Of a stretch of DNA of 64,000 nucleotides, positions 44,088 through 55,758 are shown piece after piece. Positions within the stretch are counted from its first letter, which is position 1. Each line of letters begins with the position of its first letter. This stretch comes from Aurifilum marmelostoma (taxonomy: Eukaryota; Ascomycota; Sordariomycetes; Diaporthales; Cryphonectriaceae), in the NCBI GenBank assembly GCA_027559495.1, contig JAMXSV010000029.1, positions 186,001-250,000 of the forward strand, written 5' to 3'. Both the position numbers and the translations under genes were made by a program. Under the pieces are notes generated by a model. It worked only from the letters and a program-made list of their open reading frames with translations. It did no database searches and was not told the DNA's origin.

Positions 44088-47000
44088 GATATCAAATGTG
44101 TGCTTTTTTAGAATGCAAGGTTGATGTACCTGCAAGGTTGCTATGTGCTGGATGTGCTGGGCTGGTGTGTTTGGAAAGTAAGACTTTGTTGCTTAAATTG
44201 ACTATGTATTGGAAAGAAGTTGTTAAAATATGTTTAGAGATGAAATGCTGCATTTATAGTCAGCCCAAGAATACGGACAAGCAATTTTGACTGTGATTCA
44301 CACCGACTAGGCAGTATGTATCATCTTCCCAGTCACAGTAGATTTTTTTTCTTACAAAGAAGTCAGAGCTGACTTCATTTAATTAACTAAAACTTTCAGA
44401 AGATAATTTGAAGTGATGAAAGAATAGCTATGCATATGTAGACAGCTTTGGTTTGGAATGAAGCTTAGATTGCAGTATCTGTGGAAGAAATATTATAATA
44501 GCTATTATAGAACAAATTATTTGCATTATTAAACAGATTCTTTATAGTTTGGGTTTTAGCCTTCTCATTATTTAGCTTTGGTATAAAAGTTGGCTGTTTT
44601 ACTACTAAATTTCTTGATAAAGTGACCATTATCCGATTGAATATCTTGTTGCAATGTTGGCATACACGAACAATAATTGTTTGTTTAACCAATTGATGAT
44701 TGAGCAATTGATTGTATGGTGTCTTTCTAGTGTCCCCTCCTCTATTTTCTCTTCCTGGTGTGCCTTCCTGGTGTGTCTTTTTGACTCTTCTTGATTGCTG
44801 GAGGTCTAGTTTTGGGCCGATGGGCCATGTTGAGATCAACTTCATGTAGGAACTGAAAGCCTTCCTAGCTACATTGATTGCTATAAAATGAAGGTGTACT
44901 GATGTCTCACAGCGGATCAAAGAATGACTGTATATCAAATTCATTCAGACTGCAGATAAAGACCTACATAGCAGTCCTTAGAATCATTAGAGCTTCTAAG
45001 AAGTCTGTATGAAGTCTTAGAAATAACCATGTCTGAACATGGTAGACTGTTTTCGAAAGTATCTCTGCCCTACCTTATTGAAATCATGTTCTTATGTCAT
45101 TGAAAGTAGGACCTGTGAGTTACTGTGAGTGGCGAGTGATTAAACAGGCTGCACTGGGTCTCTATTTAATTAGTTGCTATGCGTTTGGAATACTTCTGTA
45201 AATACTACCTGTACCTGTTTTATATAAGTAAAATAAATAGCTGACTGTGCTAAGCCTGTTGTAAAAGTCCTTGTCCTAGTCTATTTAGTAGCCTGAATAA
45301 CCCTTCTACCACCTATGTATTATAAGAGGGGTGTCTCTTGCAGACAGAAGCCAAGTCTCTATATTTAGGATTATATATTACCAAACTAATACTCATCTTT
45401 CAATATTGCTCTAAGCATTATATTCTTTATACATTCTAACTGCAACTTAGGGTTAAGTACATCTTTCGCTTAAAAAAATATAAAACTAAAATATATACTT
45501 AACTTCTTTAAACTAGAATATAGTAGCAATAATATTAGAGAATATTAAGTAAGAAGTTTCTTTATATGCATAGGGTAAGAGTTGCTTCTTAAATCTGGAT
45601 ATTATTAAAGTTTAATTGAGACTATAGATCCGAGATTGTTGGCACTCTTCGAGACATAAAGACAGCTTTGAATATGGTCTTTAATTCATCACTAAGTGCA
45701 CCGAGGGGTCAATTTCAAGACAATCTCATTACAAAATCTAAGAAAGTTAAGGATATTATGACCTGCTTGTACATATATATATCTTGATATATGGATTAGC
45801 TTTGCTATCACTAGCTAAATGTTGTATTTACAATAGCTCATTAAAGGCTCTGGTATATTGATCCCATCCCTGGGTGCTACTGGAGAGCGTATGTAGCTTG
45901 TGAAAGATGACGACTTACATCTTAGTAGTCCTCCGTATGGTAACGTTAGGATTTGCAGCATAGGGATGATCTGTCCAGCTTCAACGCTGGAGCTTGCCTT
46001 CGCAATAATCATATCAGTGGTCGATAGTATGCCAGTCTCCAAGGCACATTGTGTTAAATGAGATCGTCCTGTAAAGGGTTCGGCGTTCTGATTCTTTGAT
46101 TCAGTTTCACGTGCACGGCAGGAACTCAAATCATCAAGCAAATTCTGAGGATGTCTAGAGTTTGAGGCTCAAACAGTTGTACCATCGACTAGCGCTGTTT
46201 CGCGAGCAAGAGATCCGGTCAACATTATTAGGGATTGAACAATTGGTATTCTTGATATGGACGTTGGGAAAGTACTGGATGTTGTCTTATGTAAGTAATG
46301 CATGGCCTCCGCCCAGTGAAAGTGGAATTTCTGCTAGGCAATCATTGGAAGAGTAGCCCCGTTTATCCTGATGATATCCCATGACCAAGAGCTTCTATTA
46401 ATACCCTTTTGAGAAGGGTATTGTGAGTGATTCGTTACACTGATGCAGGCCCAGGTGGGAAGCCTGACATATCAGCCCAGAGGAGTGTCACTATTGCGAA
46501 TCTGCATGCTCTTCTACCCGATATTACTTTACATGTGTCTGAATTCTATAGCAGCTCACATTTCGGTTGAGTTGTAAAACTTTGAATTTTTATTACCTAC
46601 CTACTGAAGATGAATTTCTCCAGCAAGCTGCAATCAAACCTCTTGAAGGTATGCTTTTTTATTCATCAGTGGTCCCTATGATAGCTTCAGCGGATTTAGT
46701 CCTCCATCTAGCTGAAGTGTTGAAGTGCTGAAATGCCCATGAGCGCCTATAAAGTGCCAATAATAGGGTGGAGTTCCCTGCTTGTTAGCGTGCCACAGGC
46801 GTTCTGAATAAGATTGGCAACCCTGGCACGGATCAACTTCGGGTGCGGCATCCTCCTGTTTTTCTTTGATTTGTCCAACGTGGCGCGATGCTCTCTGACC
46901 AAACAACCTTTGACTCCCAAACCCTCCTGCAAAAATCCTCTCACTCTGATTAACTTGCATGCTGCTACCTCATGTGCAGTTGCATCGGCCCACTACGTCG

Positions 47001-47142
47001 GCAGAAAGAAAATCATCACTGAGAGACTTTAAAGGTCACCTGATTGTTGCCTTGGAACCGGATCCTGACGCCCAGAATATCAACAAACCCGAGCTTATCA
47101 AAGCAACAGTGCTCAAAGATCTCATTGTTTCCAGCTAGAGCC
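44088..47142. repeat. AT-rich, TpA-rich block, probably RIP-degraded relict repeat DNA
   Basis: From about 44290 to 46650 base composition shifts sharply to A/T, with abundant TpA steps and stops in all frames, unlike the flanks. This is what repeat-induced point mutation leaves behind in Pezizomycotina. Two minus frames (44465-44944 and 45815-46141) and one plus frame (46162-46356) are probably chance survivors, and I cannot assign them to a transposon family. No terminal repeats or target-site duplications were found by eye. The last 500 bases (46650-47142) return to normal composition and form the ceramidase promoter. Confidence 0.5.
46676..46795 (-). pseudogene. Possible ankyrin-repeat relict
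   Basis: A short minus-strand frame reads NKQGTPPYYWHF...GAHGHF...LQLDGGLNP, matching the spacing of one ankyrin repeat (GxTPL, GH, LLxxGAxP) with the helix residues degraded. No neighbouring repeat is visible and the frame closes quickly. It may be a fragment of a larger lost gene at the edge of the AT-rich block; chance resemblance cannot be excluded. Confidence 0.2.
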
Positions 47143-48157
47143 ATGGCGCATCGAAGTCGTCATGATCCTGGTCAGGATCCCTTCTCCAGCATGGGGTACT
47201 GGGGTCCTCCTTCCAGCACAGCGAAGTCAGTGTGAATCCTAGAAAAAACAAGGGCACCATGTTAGGTCTCTGTGGTGATGTGCCCGGTCCCTGTGCTGGC
47301 AGCAAGCTTCCGAGCCTGGAACTCCGGTGCAGTCGAGAACTTACACGGAAATAACACCTGCTGATGGTCTACTCAACAGCTTCTGCGAGGAAGATTACGC
47401 CATCACCAAGTATGTAGCCGAGTTCTTCAATACCTTCACGAACCTTGCCTACGGTAAGCCATGTGCCAGCTACTGGCCGTTCCTATCTCCTCGATTGTTA
47501 CAGTACTGACATGCATTTTAAAACAAAGTATACTACGCCTTCAAGATCTCACGTCGAGATGGACGTAAAGGCCTCCTCGGCGGCATGGACACAATGGCCG
47601 TGTCACTCCTCTTCATCGGCATCTTCTCCTTCATCTTCCACGCCACCCTCCACCGCGAGGCTCAGTTTCTCGACGAAATGTCCATGTTCTTCCTCGGCTG
47701 CGCCCTGCTGCAGCCTCTCTACACCAAGGGGTACGCCCCAAGCACGCAGAGGACCATCACCATCGCTTTGCTCTCCGTGACCGTCCTCATCTCCGCCGTG
47801 TACCACCAGACGAGGATCGTCGAGCTCCACTGGGGCTCGTTCTTTGTCATGGAGAACATGCTCTGGACGCGCGCTCTGTACCTGTCGTACTACGGGGCCC
47901 GCCAGCAGTCCGGTGCGCCGCAGCAGTCGTCGGGGACTTCGAGGGTGTCCAGGCGTTTCTGGTCCTCGACGGGGATTATGGTGCTGGCGCTGACCGTGTG
48001 GCTGATTGATCTGGAGTTCTGTCCTCCGCTGCGGGCGCTGCGGGAAGCCGTCGGGCTTCCGTGGGCTTACCTTCTGGAGCTTCATGGCTGGTGGCATATC
48101 CTGACCGCTGTGGGTGCGGCAGGATATATTCAGCTCATCAGGGAGATCTGTGAGTGA
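47143..48157 (+). CDS. Alkaline ceramidase family protein (YPC1/YDC1-like)
   Basis: Exons 47143-47225, 47380-47453 and 47529-48157 give 261 residues. Joins restore SSTANFCEEDYAITKYVAEFFNTFTNLAYVYYAF, so the small middle exon is well supported. Family motifs: N-terminal YWGPPSSTA, the CEEDY motif, SFIFHATLHREAQFLDEMSM containing conserved His and Asp residues, and the C-terminal HGWWHILTAVGA His motif. Six to seven membrane segments are expected, with the active site facing the ER or Golgi lumen. The reaction is hydrolysis of ceramide or dihydroceramide to a sphingoid base and fatty acid. It is somewhat shorter than yeast YPC1 (just over 300 residues), mainly at the C-terminus. A longer in-frame start at 47044 looks unlikely. 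Confidence 0.9.
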
Positions 48158-48589
48158 TCGCAAATGCAGACTGTCAAGGCGTCGGAAGGTGATCAGGGAG
48201 ATCAGTATGAATAGAATGTGGCAAGCTGTTGGGTGATAGAGTCTCTAGCTTCATGCTAGACCACAGCGGGACGCGCCATAAAAAAACCGAAAGAATGTTC
48301 ATTTGAAAGTGCACCACCTGACCTCGGTGGTGAACCTCGAACGAACCTCATAGCGCCTGAAATATTCATCTGAAGAAAAAAATAGAAATCCAGTTGATGA
48401 TACTAGATCGACACGAGGAGAGAGAATGGCAAGAAGAAAAAGAAAAAGAAAAAAAGAAGAAGTTTCTATTGCAGCATGTATGTGTTAAAAAACCGTCGAC
48501 ATGTCGAAGACTGCCCCAGCCTCTTGGAACGCACGCTGGACCAAAAGAAAAAATGGAAGCCAAGATTCATGATCTTGGGATGTTTTCAA
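48158..48589. other. Spacer between ceramidase and tRNA-Arg
   Basis: Ceramidase 3' flank. It includes an A/G-rich purine tract at about 48410-48465. A T-run on the minus strand about 36 nt beyond the tRNA 3' end (bases 48541-48553) could serve as the Pol III terminator. No gene. Confidence 0.5.
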
Positions 48590-48661
48590 TGATCCGTGCA
48601 GGGATCGAACCTGCAATCTCCTGATTCGTAGTCAGACGCCTTGCCATTGGGCCAACGGACC
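48590..48661 (-). tRNA. tRNA-Arg (anticodon ACG)
   Basis: On the minus strand the 72-nt cloverleaf has acceptor stem GGTCCGT/ACGGATC (one G-T pair), discriminator A, D arm GCC-CAATGGCAA-GGC, anticodon arm TCTGA-CTACGAA-TCAGG with anticodon ACG, variable loop AGATT, and T arm GCAGG-TTCGATC-CCTGC. There is no intron. It would read CGU and, after A-to-I editing, CGC and CGA. Confidence 0.95.
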
Positions 48662-49145
48662 TGTTGATTGTTGAAAAGGGTGCGAAAATGAGGATACAAG
48701 TATGTTGCGAATGTGGAGTACACGGGAAAGAATTTTGGTGGAGTTGGACCCGACCTGTCCAAATTCTTACTGGCGTTGTCAGCGATAAGAAATGAGATGA
48801 CGTAGAAAATCTACCATAGGCGTAACCTCGCTGCTGTAGTGGGTGGCTTCGAACATTGTTTCTAAACCAGGAGGCTATGGGCCGAAGGTATGTAATGGAC
48901 CGGGTGCGGATATATGCGAGATGGTGTTGTATTAACTTAATAGGCATGCTCTAAATTGAGAGCCTCTGTATGCTATGATAACAAGTAAGTATCGCCCTAT
49001 GATGGCAGTCATTATTGCCACCATCATACAAGCCTCCCGTCGTTCCAACCAGCAAAACCCATGATGCACAGTAATGTACGTGACACGAACCAGCAGCAAC
49101 ACTGATTCATCCACTCACTTGCAGCACCCAGAGAAGAATGGGCGC
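48662..49145. other. Spacer between tRNA-Arg and the secreted-protein gene
   Basis: No gene seen. The bases just left of 49146 may contain a further short 3' exon of the Ser/Thr-rich protein, because a GTAAGC donor overlaps its stop codon. Confidence 0.4.
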
Positions 49146-49839
49146 TTACAACCAGCCCACCCAGAATGGTCTTCTTCTTCCCGCGGCGGCACTACTTGTC
49201 ACAGTAGACACGGCCGATCCAGTCGCCGAGCCCGACCCTGGTGTCTGTGTACTTGTAGACGTCGCAGTGACACCCAGGCCCGTCGCAGTGCCATTCGACG
49301 CCCCAATTCCCGTTCCCGTCGATGACGCTGTCGAGTTCGAGGTCACTGTCGTGGAGTTGGAGGCTGACGCAGTGGCGCTGCCCGTAGCAGGTGCAGTACA
49401 GTTCTCAGTGAAGAAGACATAGTCAGCCCTGCACCCGAGACCCACGCACGCAGACTCGCACGAGAAGTCGACAAAGACGGTCGGGATTGCGGCCGGGCAG
49501 CCGCAGGACTGAGTGAGCTGTAGAATCTCGACGCAGTCTGGCTGCGCGCAGTGGTTGCAGATGCTGCTGGTCAGGGTCACGGTGGGACAACCGACCTGGT
49601 TGCCGCCGAGGGAGAGGCTCGAGGTGGCGGCGGAGGTGATCTCGGAGTAGATGGTGCTTGCGATCGTGGAGACCGGGGTGGAGGTGGTCAGCGCAGCCTG
49701 CGCGGCGGTCAGGGTGGCCCTGAAGGGTGTATGAGATGTGAGCTCGATTTCTCATATGGACTTCGTCCCAATTGAAACCAGGGGGGACGTGAAGGACTTA
49801 CGCCGATACCACCGTCGAGACAGGGATGAGGAGCTTCAT
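49146..49839 (-). CDS. Ser/Thr-rich Cys-containing secreted protein, possibly GPI-anchored
   Basis: Exon 1 (49839-49802) encodes MKLLIPVSTVVS; a GTAAGT intron leads to exon 2 (49719-49146), giving 203 residues. The first part is a short signal peptide and an Ala/Thr/Ser region. The middle is a Cys domain with the pattern CPTV...CNHCAQPDC...SCGCPAAIP...CESACVGLGC...ENC, a motif set I know from fungal cell-wall-associated secreted proteins without assigned function. The final 70 residues are Ser/Thr/Gly-rich and probably O-glycosylated. The frame ends in GRRRPFWVGWL, which lacks the hydrophobic tail expected of a GPI signal; a GTAAGC donor overlapping the stop suggests a missing 3' exon that I could not place. 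Confidence 0.75.
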
Positions 49840-50951
49840 GATTATGCCTGGTAAATATAGGCTGTCCTCCGTGAGATCGATCGGGCGAGCGGTTGCCGTT
49901 GAGTTCTCGATACAACCTCTTTCGAAACGCACAAGAAAAAGCCGCTGTGATGTTTAAACAGACCTCATCAAGACACTGGTTGTCTGGGACTTATGCAGGA
50001 CCAATGCTCCCTAAGTCTCCCTTTTCCGTCCCTCCTTTCTGGCCTGTGGAGTGCCCATGTGGCATGCATCGCAGCTGCATTTTTGGCTGCAAGGTGGCGG
50101 CGCAATGTCACGTCATGACGTAGATGGCTTGTCGTCCCTGCCTGTCTGGACCGCGATGGACGATTCTGAGCAAGCAAGAGCGATCTGTAATCGACAAAAT
50201 GCCATGCTGACCCCCGGCAAGCGCGTGGTCTCTAGATCTGGTTTCCAGTGAGCTGTCACCACATCGTTACCATCGTTACTGCCTGAAGGAATGGTCCGAG
50301 GGTGATTTAGGTGGTGGTGTCAGCAGATGACCTGCGTGAAGGCTAAACTCTAATGCCCCGATCTCTCGGCCACTGCCTGACTCCTGCTATTTCTCTTGGA
50401 AGCCGTGGTATTTTAGACCCTACATGGAAGAAAAAGAGGGCATTTCCCCTCCTTCTTCTTGACCTATAACTACTATATGGGCGAAACCCAAGGCACACGA
50501 CTTCCGTTTCGCTACGTCGTCTGCTACCTTTAACTCCGATTTGTGGTCTCTATCCTCCGAGAGGAAGGCAAAACTAGAGCGAGGGTCAATCTTTTTGTGT
50601 CATCCAGAGTCATTAAAGTTGTCTGTGCCATGGTGCTACTCGGGATAAAACAAGAGATGACAGATGATAGGAACGCTATTTAAGAATTGTAGACGATGAG
50701 GAGCTAGCTAGCCTGGCAGGCTCAGTGACAGTGCCGGGTCATGCTGCCAACAACCCCTTGCAGGCTGGGATACACCCTGGCAGCCAGCAGACCAGGGGTT
50801 CGCGTGACACCTTATCAGCAGTCCACAGCAAGCACGGACGTCTGTACTCACCAAGTACTCATCAACCAGCCCATCTCGGTGACAAGTCATCGACCATTTC
50901 CGCATCCTTCAACAAACCACCGCTTGAACTTTTCTCAACCGAGAGTTGATT
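49840..50951. other. Divergent intergenic region
   Basis: Promoters of the secreted-protein gene (minus) and the M28 peptidase gene (plus). No ORF or repeat worth calling. Confidence 0.55.
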
Positions 50952-52566
50952 ATGGCTGCTACATACAAGGGCGTGTGCTTGACGGCACTCGCTATAGCTC
51001 TGTGTCACGGATCGAGCGCTTCCTCCCTCCAGCAGCCCTTGTTTGGTGACTCGCACCAGTTGCCGCTGGCATCAAGCTCCGACAAGCCTCTGATCGACAG
51101 CGAGGCACTTCAGGCTGCCATCTCAGGCGACAATCTAGTCAAGAGGTCAGAAGAACTATACGAGATAGCCAATCTTAGTTGGCACGATTACAACCGACCG
51201 ACGCGAGTGATCGGAAGCGAAGGTGAGGCTTCAATGTTGTGTACCTGCTCATGTGTCCAGCCATAGATTAGTATTAACGCATAATTGTACAGGACATCTG
51301 GGAACATTGAAGTACATCCAAGATGCCATCTCGAAGCTGGGGGACTATTACAAGATCGTCCAGCAGCCCTTCCCCGCCTACTCCGGGAGCGTTTTCGAGT
51401 CACGCCTCGTGCTGGGCGATGCTGTGGCCAAGTCTGCGTCGCCCATGAGCCTGACCCCGCCCACCAAGGACAAGGAGCCTGTGCACGGGGATCTTGTCCT
51501 CGTCGGCGAGGAGGGCTGCTTTTCCAAGGACTATCCTGCCGATGTCAAGGGCAACATTGCCTTCATCCGTCGCGGCTCGTGCTCCTTCGGCGCCAAGTCT
51601 GCGCTCGCTGGCCGCGCGGGCGCCATTGCCGCAGTGATATATAACAATGAGAAAGGTACCCTGCACGGCACCATGGGCACCCCTCAGGATGACCACGTAG
51701 CCACATTTGGCATCGACCTGGACGAAGCCGAGCCTATCTTGGAGAAGCTCAAGGGCGGCCAGGCTGTCGATGCCATCGCATACATCGATGGGGTTGTCAG
51801 CACGATCGAGACTCAAAACATCGTCATCCAGACTGCAGAAGGCGACCCGGACAATTGTGTGATGCTAGGGGCCCACTCGGACAGCGTGGGCGAAGGACCT
51901 GGCATCAACGACGACGGCTCCGGCTCTCTGTCGCTTATCGAGATTGCCACGCACCTCACCAACTTCCGCGTGAACAACTGCGTGCGCTTTGGATGGTGGT
52001 CGGCCGAGGAGGAAGGGCTTCTCGGATCTGAGTTCTATGCATCTACTCTCCCTGCCGAGGAAAACCTCAAGATCCGCCTCTTCATGGACTACGACATGCT
52101 TGCGAGTCCAAACCACGCCTACCAGGTCTACAATGCTACCAACGCGGACAATCCGACCGGGTCTGAGGAGCTGAGGAACCTTTACATTGATTGGTACAAA
52201 GCACACGGCCTCAACTACACGCTCGTTCCTTTTGACGGCCGCAGTGACTACGATGGCTTTATCCGGGCGGGAATCCCTGCAGGCGGCATCGCTACAGGCG
52301 CTGAAGGCATCAAGACGCCTGAAGAGGCCGAGATGTTTGGAGGCACGGCTGGCGAGTGGTATGACCCATGCTACCACCAGCTCTGTGACGACAGGGGAAA
52401 CGTTAACGCTACTACATGGGAGGTCAACACCAGGCTCGTTGCCCACTCGGTTGCCACGTACGCCTTATCGTTCGAGGGTTTCCCTAAGCGTGATGCAGCT
52501 ACCCTTAAAGGGTCAAACAGATACGAGCAGACGGCCAAGTTCCGCGGAGATCGTGTCTTCTGGTGA
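50952..52566 (+). CDS. Secreted M28-family zinc aminopeptidase with PA domain
   Basis: Exons 50952-51222 and 51293-52566 (phase 1, joined as GSEGHLGTLKY) give 514 residues. The ATG at 50952 begins a signal peptide ending near GSSASS. A PA domain occupies about residues 140-235 (GCFSKDYPADVKGNIAFIRRG). The peptidase domain shows all five expected M28 ligand positions: His and Asp in GAHSDSV and INDDGSG, Glu pair in SAEEEGLLGS, Asp in FMDYDMLASPN, and His in CYHQLCDD. The architecture matches aminopeptidase Y/APE3-type enzymes that release N-terminal residues; expected location is extracellular or vacuolar. Several N-glycosylation sites (NAT, NYT) fit secretion. Confidence 0.95.
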
Positions 52567-53038
52567 ATCAGCATGTGATAGGTGTTCTTCTTGGTTGGTC
52601 TGAGCACCGTTTGCGTTTGTATTAGTGGCATACAAGAGAGAGTAGACGCGTTGCATTGGGTCAAGACTGGGTCTCTTTTAAGTAATTATAGGATGCATTG
52701 TTATAGAATAGACCTGGCTGGAATCGTAACTTATTAAGCAATTAGAATACTTGCAACTTTTACCCCACGAACTCCGGACAAGACCTGTGAGAACCCAACC
52801 ACCCCTCGCCCCCTGATTGAGTAACATCCGAACCACCTGTCGAGGACTCGAGGTAATTACATCGAACACAATTTCAAAAGCCTGAAGAACGAAGTGAAGA
52901 CACCTTTTCGCTTGAGTTGTCGGCAAGTCGTCCGTGTCAATCTAGGAGCTTGTAGTCTCAAGAACCTAACCAAGACCGTCGCCAATGCCGACAAAAACCA
53001 ATCCGCAAGAGCACCGTCAGAGCACCGTTCTTGAAGGA
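52567..53038. other. Convergent spacer
   Basis: 3' flanks of the M28 gene and of the small secreted protein gene. No feature seen. Confidence 0.55.
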
Positions 53039-53779
53039 CTACGCCCAGGCTGAGACCACTGGCATGTCCACCGAGACCTCTTCTTCACCCTCAGCAGCGC
53101 TAGTGCCACGAGGTGGGGACAAGGTGATCTTTGATATCGACAGCGTGGCCTCGGTCTTGGGAGGCTCGGACGGCGTGGCCTTGGGAGCCTTTGACTTATG
53201 AGTCTTGGACGCCTTGGACTTGTGCGCCTTGGGCTTCTTTCCAGTGGGCAGGACGGTCGGCAGCGGGAAGGGGGGTTCCGTCATCAGAGACAACGACTCC
53301 TCGTCGTCGTCGTCCTCCTCGACGAGCTGGTCCACCGCGTAGTAGTCGTCGACATCCACCTCGAACTCCGGGGGATAGTCAGACCAGGTGGACGGCAGGA
53401 GGGGCGGACAGATGGCGTAGCAGTACTCGTCGATACAGTAGCTCTTGACGAGGAGGCCGGAGGGGTCAGGAACTTGGTTGCACTGGCTGGGGGCCCAACT
53501 GGAACAATCGGAGGCGTCTGCACAGCTTGGGCGGGGGGATCCGTCCTCGGTTGCTGGATTGGGACATGTTAGAGTGAAAGTGGTTCATGCAAGTTTTGTA
53601 TCTTGATGGGGCCTTTGATTTCTGGGTGATCAAGGTATCTGATATGCGTATTAGGGAACAAACTTACGGGGCACCGAGTCGCGAACGGGGTACAACAGCT
53701 GAGGGGCTGGTGAGGCGACGACGTATGACGCCGACAGCAGGAAGAACAGGAGGGACATGAGGGTGGTGGTGAAAGCCAT
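53039..53779 (-). CDS. Small secreted Cys-containing protein with charged C-terminal half
   Basis: Not visible as one frame: exon 1 is 53779-53668 (signal peptide MAFTTTLMSLLFFLLSASYVV, then SPAPQLLYPVRDSVP), and exon 2 is 53553-53039, entered after CCAATCCAG in the phase that fits. Together they encode 208 residues. The mature N-terminal part has Cys residues in PSCADASDCSSW, SQCNQV, KSYCIDEYCYAICPP. The rest is an acidic stretch (EEDDDDEE) followed by a Lys/Ser/Pro-rich tail (KPKAHKSKASKTHKSK). I do not recognise a family. Size, signal peptide and Cys content make it an effector-like or cell-surface candidate, which is inference. Confidence 0.65.
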
Positions 53780-53902
53780 GATTATTTTTGATAGGATAAT
53801 AGTGAAATTGCTGTGTGAAAAGTATTATATATGGGCAAAGTTGAAGGGAGAGATTGGGTTGGGAAGAACGAGACTTCAGCCTCTGAGCTGGGGAGGGGGG
53901 CA

Positions 53903-53910
53903 TATTTATA
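53903..53910 (-). promoter_or_regulatory. TATA box candidate for the small secreted protein gene
   Basis: TATAAATA on the minus strand about 125 bp upstream of the ATG at 53779. A second, weaker TATATAA-like site lies about 50 bp upstream of the ATG. The spacer 53780-54118 holds nothing else. Confidence 0.4.
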
Positions 53911-54118
53911 CTATTCTGTGGCTTTAGATTGCATAGGGGCAGATGATTAGCTAGGGACCTAATCACATCGATTACAACTACGAATAATATCTACGACGTA
54001 GTCTATACTGCTAGCTGTGCTCTTTGGCTTGTGATCCTAAATCTCAGTTGTCACCGCCATGGGGGCACTTTGTACGTAGCCAATCAATGCAATCTAGGTT
54101 TCTCTCTATTTCACCAAT

Positions 54119-55758
54119 CTAAGCTTGATCTGGCCCTTTATAGAACGCTGACTTAGTCGGCACAGTATCACACAACGGCGTGATCTTGTCCTCAGCCAAT
54201 TCCCTGGCCACCTTCTCCGATACCTCATTCCACCTTGCTGTGGTGTCAGCCTCGGCATCATAAGCATACAGCCACCTGTTGCGCATCTTGACAGACTCGG
54301 GATCGATCTCGACTCCCTCATCCAAATCCTTAAGAGCATTATGCCACCTGTCTCTCAGGTCCACCCCCGCCGTCTGGCTCTGGCGCGTCCGCCCAAACCT
54401 GATCTTCTCATAGACCCGAGTCTAATCAACAGTCTTGTCAGTTGCACAGACACGAAGACGCAAACTAAAAAGGAACGAGCATAACAAGCCACTTTAGTTG
54501 ACAGATGTCAACCATTAATTGGATGCAAAACTTACCGCAAGCGGAATGTTATCACGCCCAGCCAGCTTTAAACAAACAGCCAAGACGGCGGCGCTCTCGG
54601 TGGCCTGGCTGGCGCCCTGCGCGCTGGTTGGCAGGTGAGGATGACACGCGTCCCCCAGAAGGACAATCTTGTGGCTGCGGGAGACCCAGGTGGGCAAAGG
54701 GTCACGGTAGCAGATCTTCCAGTCTAGCAAGGCCGGCGTCTTGTCGATTGCCGCGGCGATGCGACGGTCGAGGTGTTGGATGTGGGCGCTGACGTCGGCC
54801 AAATCACCTTCCTGGAACCAGGATTCTTTGATCTCTTTGTCTTCCTCGTCGGAGAGCTTGCGGGTTATGATCCAGTTGAACTCTTTGCCGTTGCGAAGGG
54901 TGTTCTGGACGAGATGAGTGTCGTGACCGATCCTAAAGTGATGTGTCAGTAGGGGTCTAATCAATGACCAGCCTCTCACACGATTCGCATGTGATCCATG
55001 AGAGACTGCACATACCAGATATTGACACAGTCATGGTCCACAAAGTCCCTGCACAGGGGATCATCTTTCAGATGCTCACCCGGGAAGTACGCCCTCCAGC
55101 AGGAATAGCCACTGCTCTTGGGCGCATCCGCAAACCCAAGAACAAGCTCCCTTGCTCGGCTCTTGATGCCCTCCGCCCCGACAATCACATCCGCCTCCTC
55201 GACCCGTCCATCCTTGAAAGTGACACTCGGCCGCCTCCCACTCACACTCGGATCGCCCTCATTAAAACTGACAACCTCGCAGCCCATGTGGATCGCCACC
55301 CTAGCATCCCGAACCCCATGCAGAAACGCCTCATGATAGTCGCCGCGGTGGCCAATGTGGCCCGCCATGTCCATCAGGGGCTGCTGCGCCAGGATCTTGC
55401 CGTCCGCCCACCGCCGTATCTGCATGTTCTCGGATTGGTTCCCGATGGAGGTGACTGAGGTGTACAGCTTGTCGCCGCCCCAGCGGCGGAGGAGCTTGAG
55501 TGCGTTTTCTCCGAGACCGAGGGAGTCGCCCAGGCGGCGGAAGCTGCTGAGCTTCTCGTAGACGGTTACATCGTGGCCGTGGTGGTTCAGGGCTAGGGCG
55601 GCTGCGCATCCGCCTAGGCCTGCACCGATGACCAGGACTATGGTGGAATTAGTCTGTTTGTGGTTTTCTTTTACATCCTAGGATTCGTTGAATGACAACT
55701 TGGGAGGCTACCACATACCTTTGATGCGGTCCTGTTGTCCGTTGCTGGCATCTTCCAT
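54119..55758 (-). CDS. FAD-dependent aromatic monooxygenase (salicylate hydroxylase-like, UbiH/PheA/TfdB family)
   Basis: Exons 55758-55719, 55637-55016, 54932-54536 and 54421-54119 give 453 residues. The first join creates the FAD motif IKVLVIGAGLGGCAAALAL; the second joins VNIW to IGHDTHLVQNT; the third joins NIPLA to TRVYEKIRFGR. Also seen: the conserved EGIKSRAREL (DG-type motif region) and the second FAD motif GDACHPHLPTSAQGASQATE, typical of single-component flavin hydroxylases. The enzyme would use NAD(P)H and O2 to hydroxylate, or decarboxylatively hydroxylate, a phenolic acid in the cytosol. It is divergent from the vanillyl-alcohol oxidase gene with a 521-bp shared upstream region, suggesting joint regulation in aromatic catabolism. 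Confidence 0.93.

Noticed and set aside
44465..44944. 159-codon minus frame in the AT-rich block as a possible transposon protein
   Set aside because: No transposase, integrase or reverse-transcriptase motif; composition matches random AT-rich sequence.
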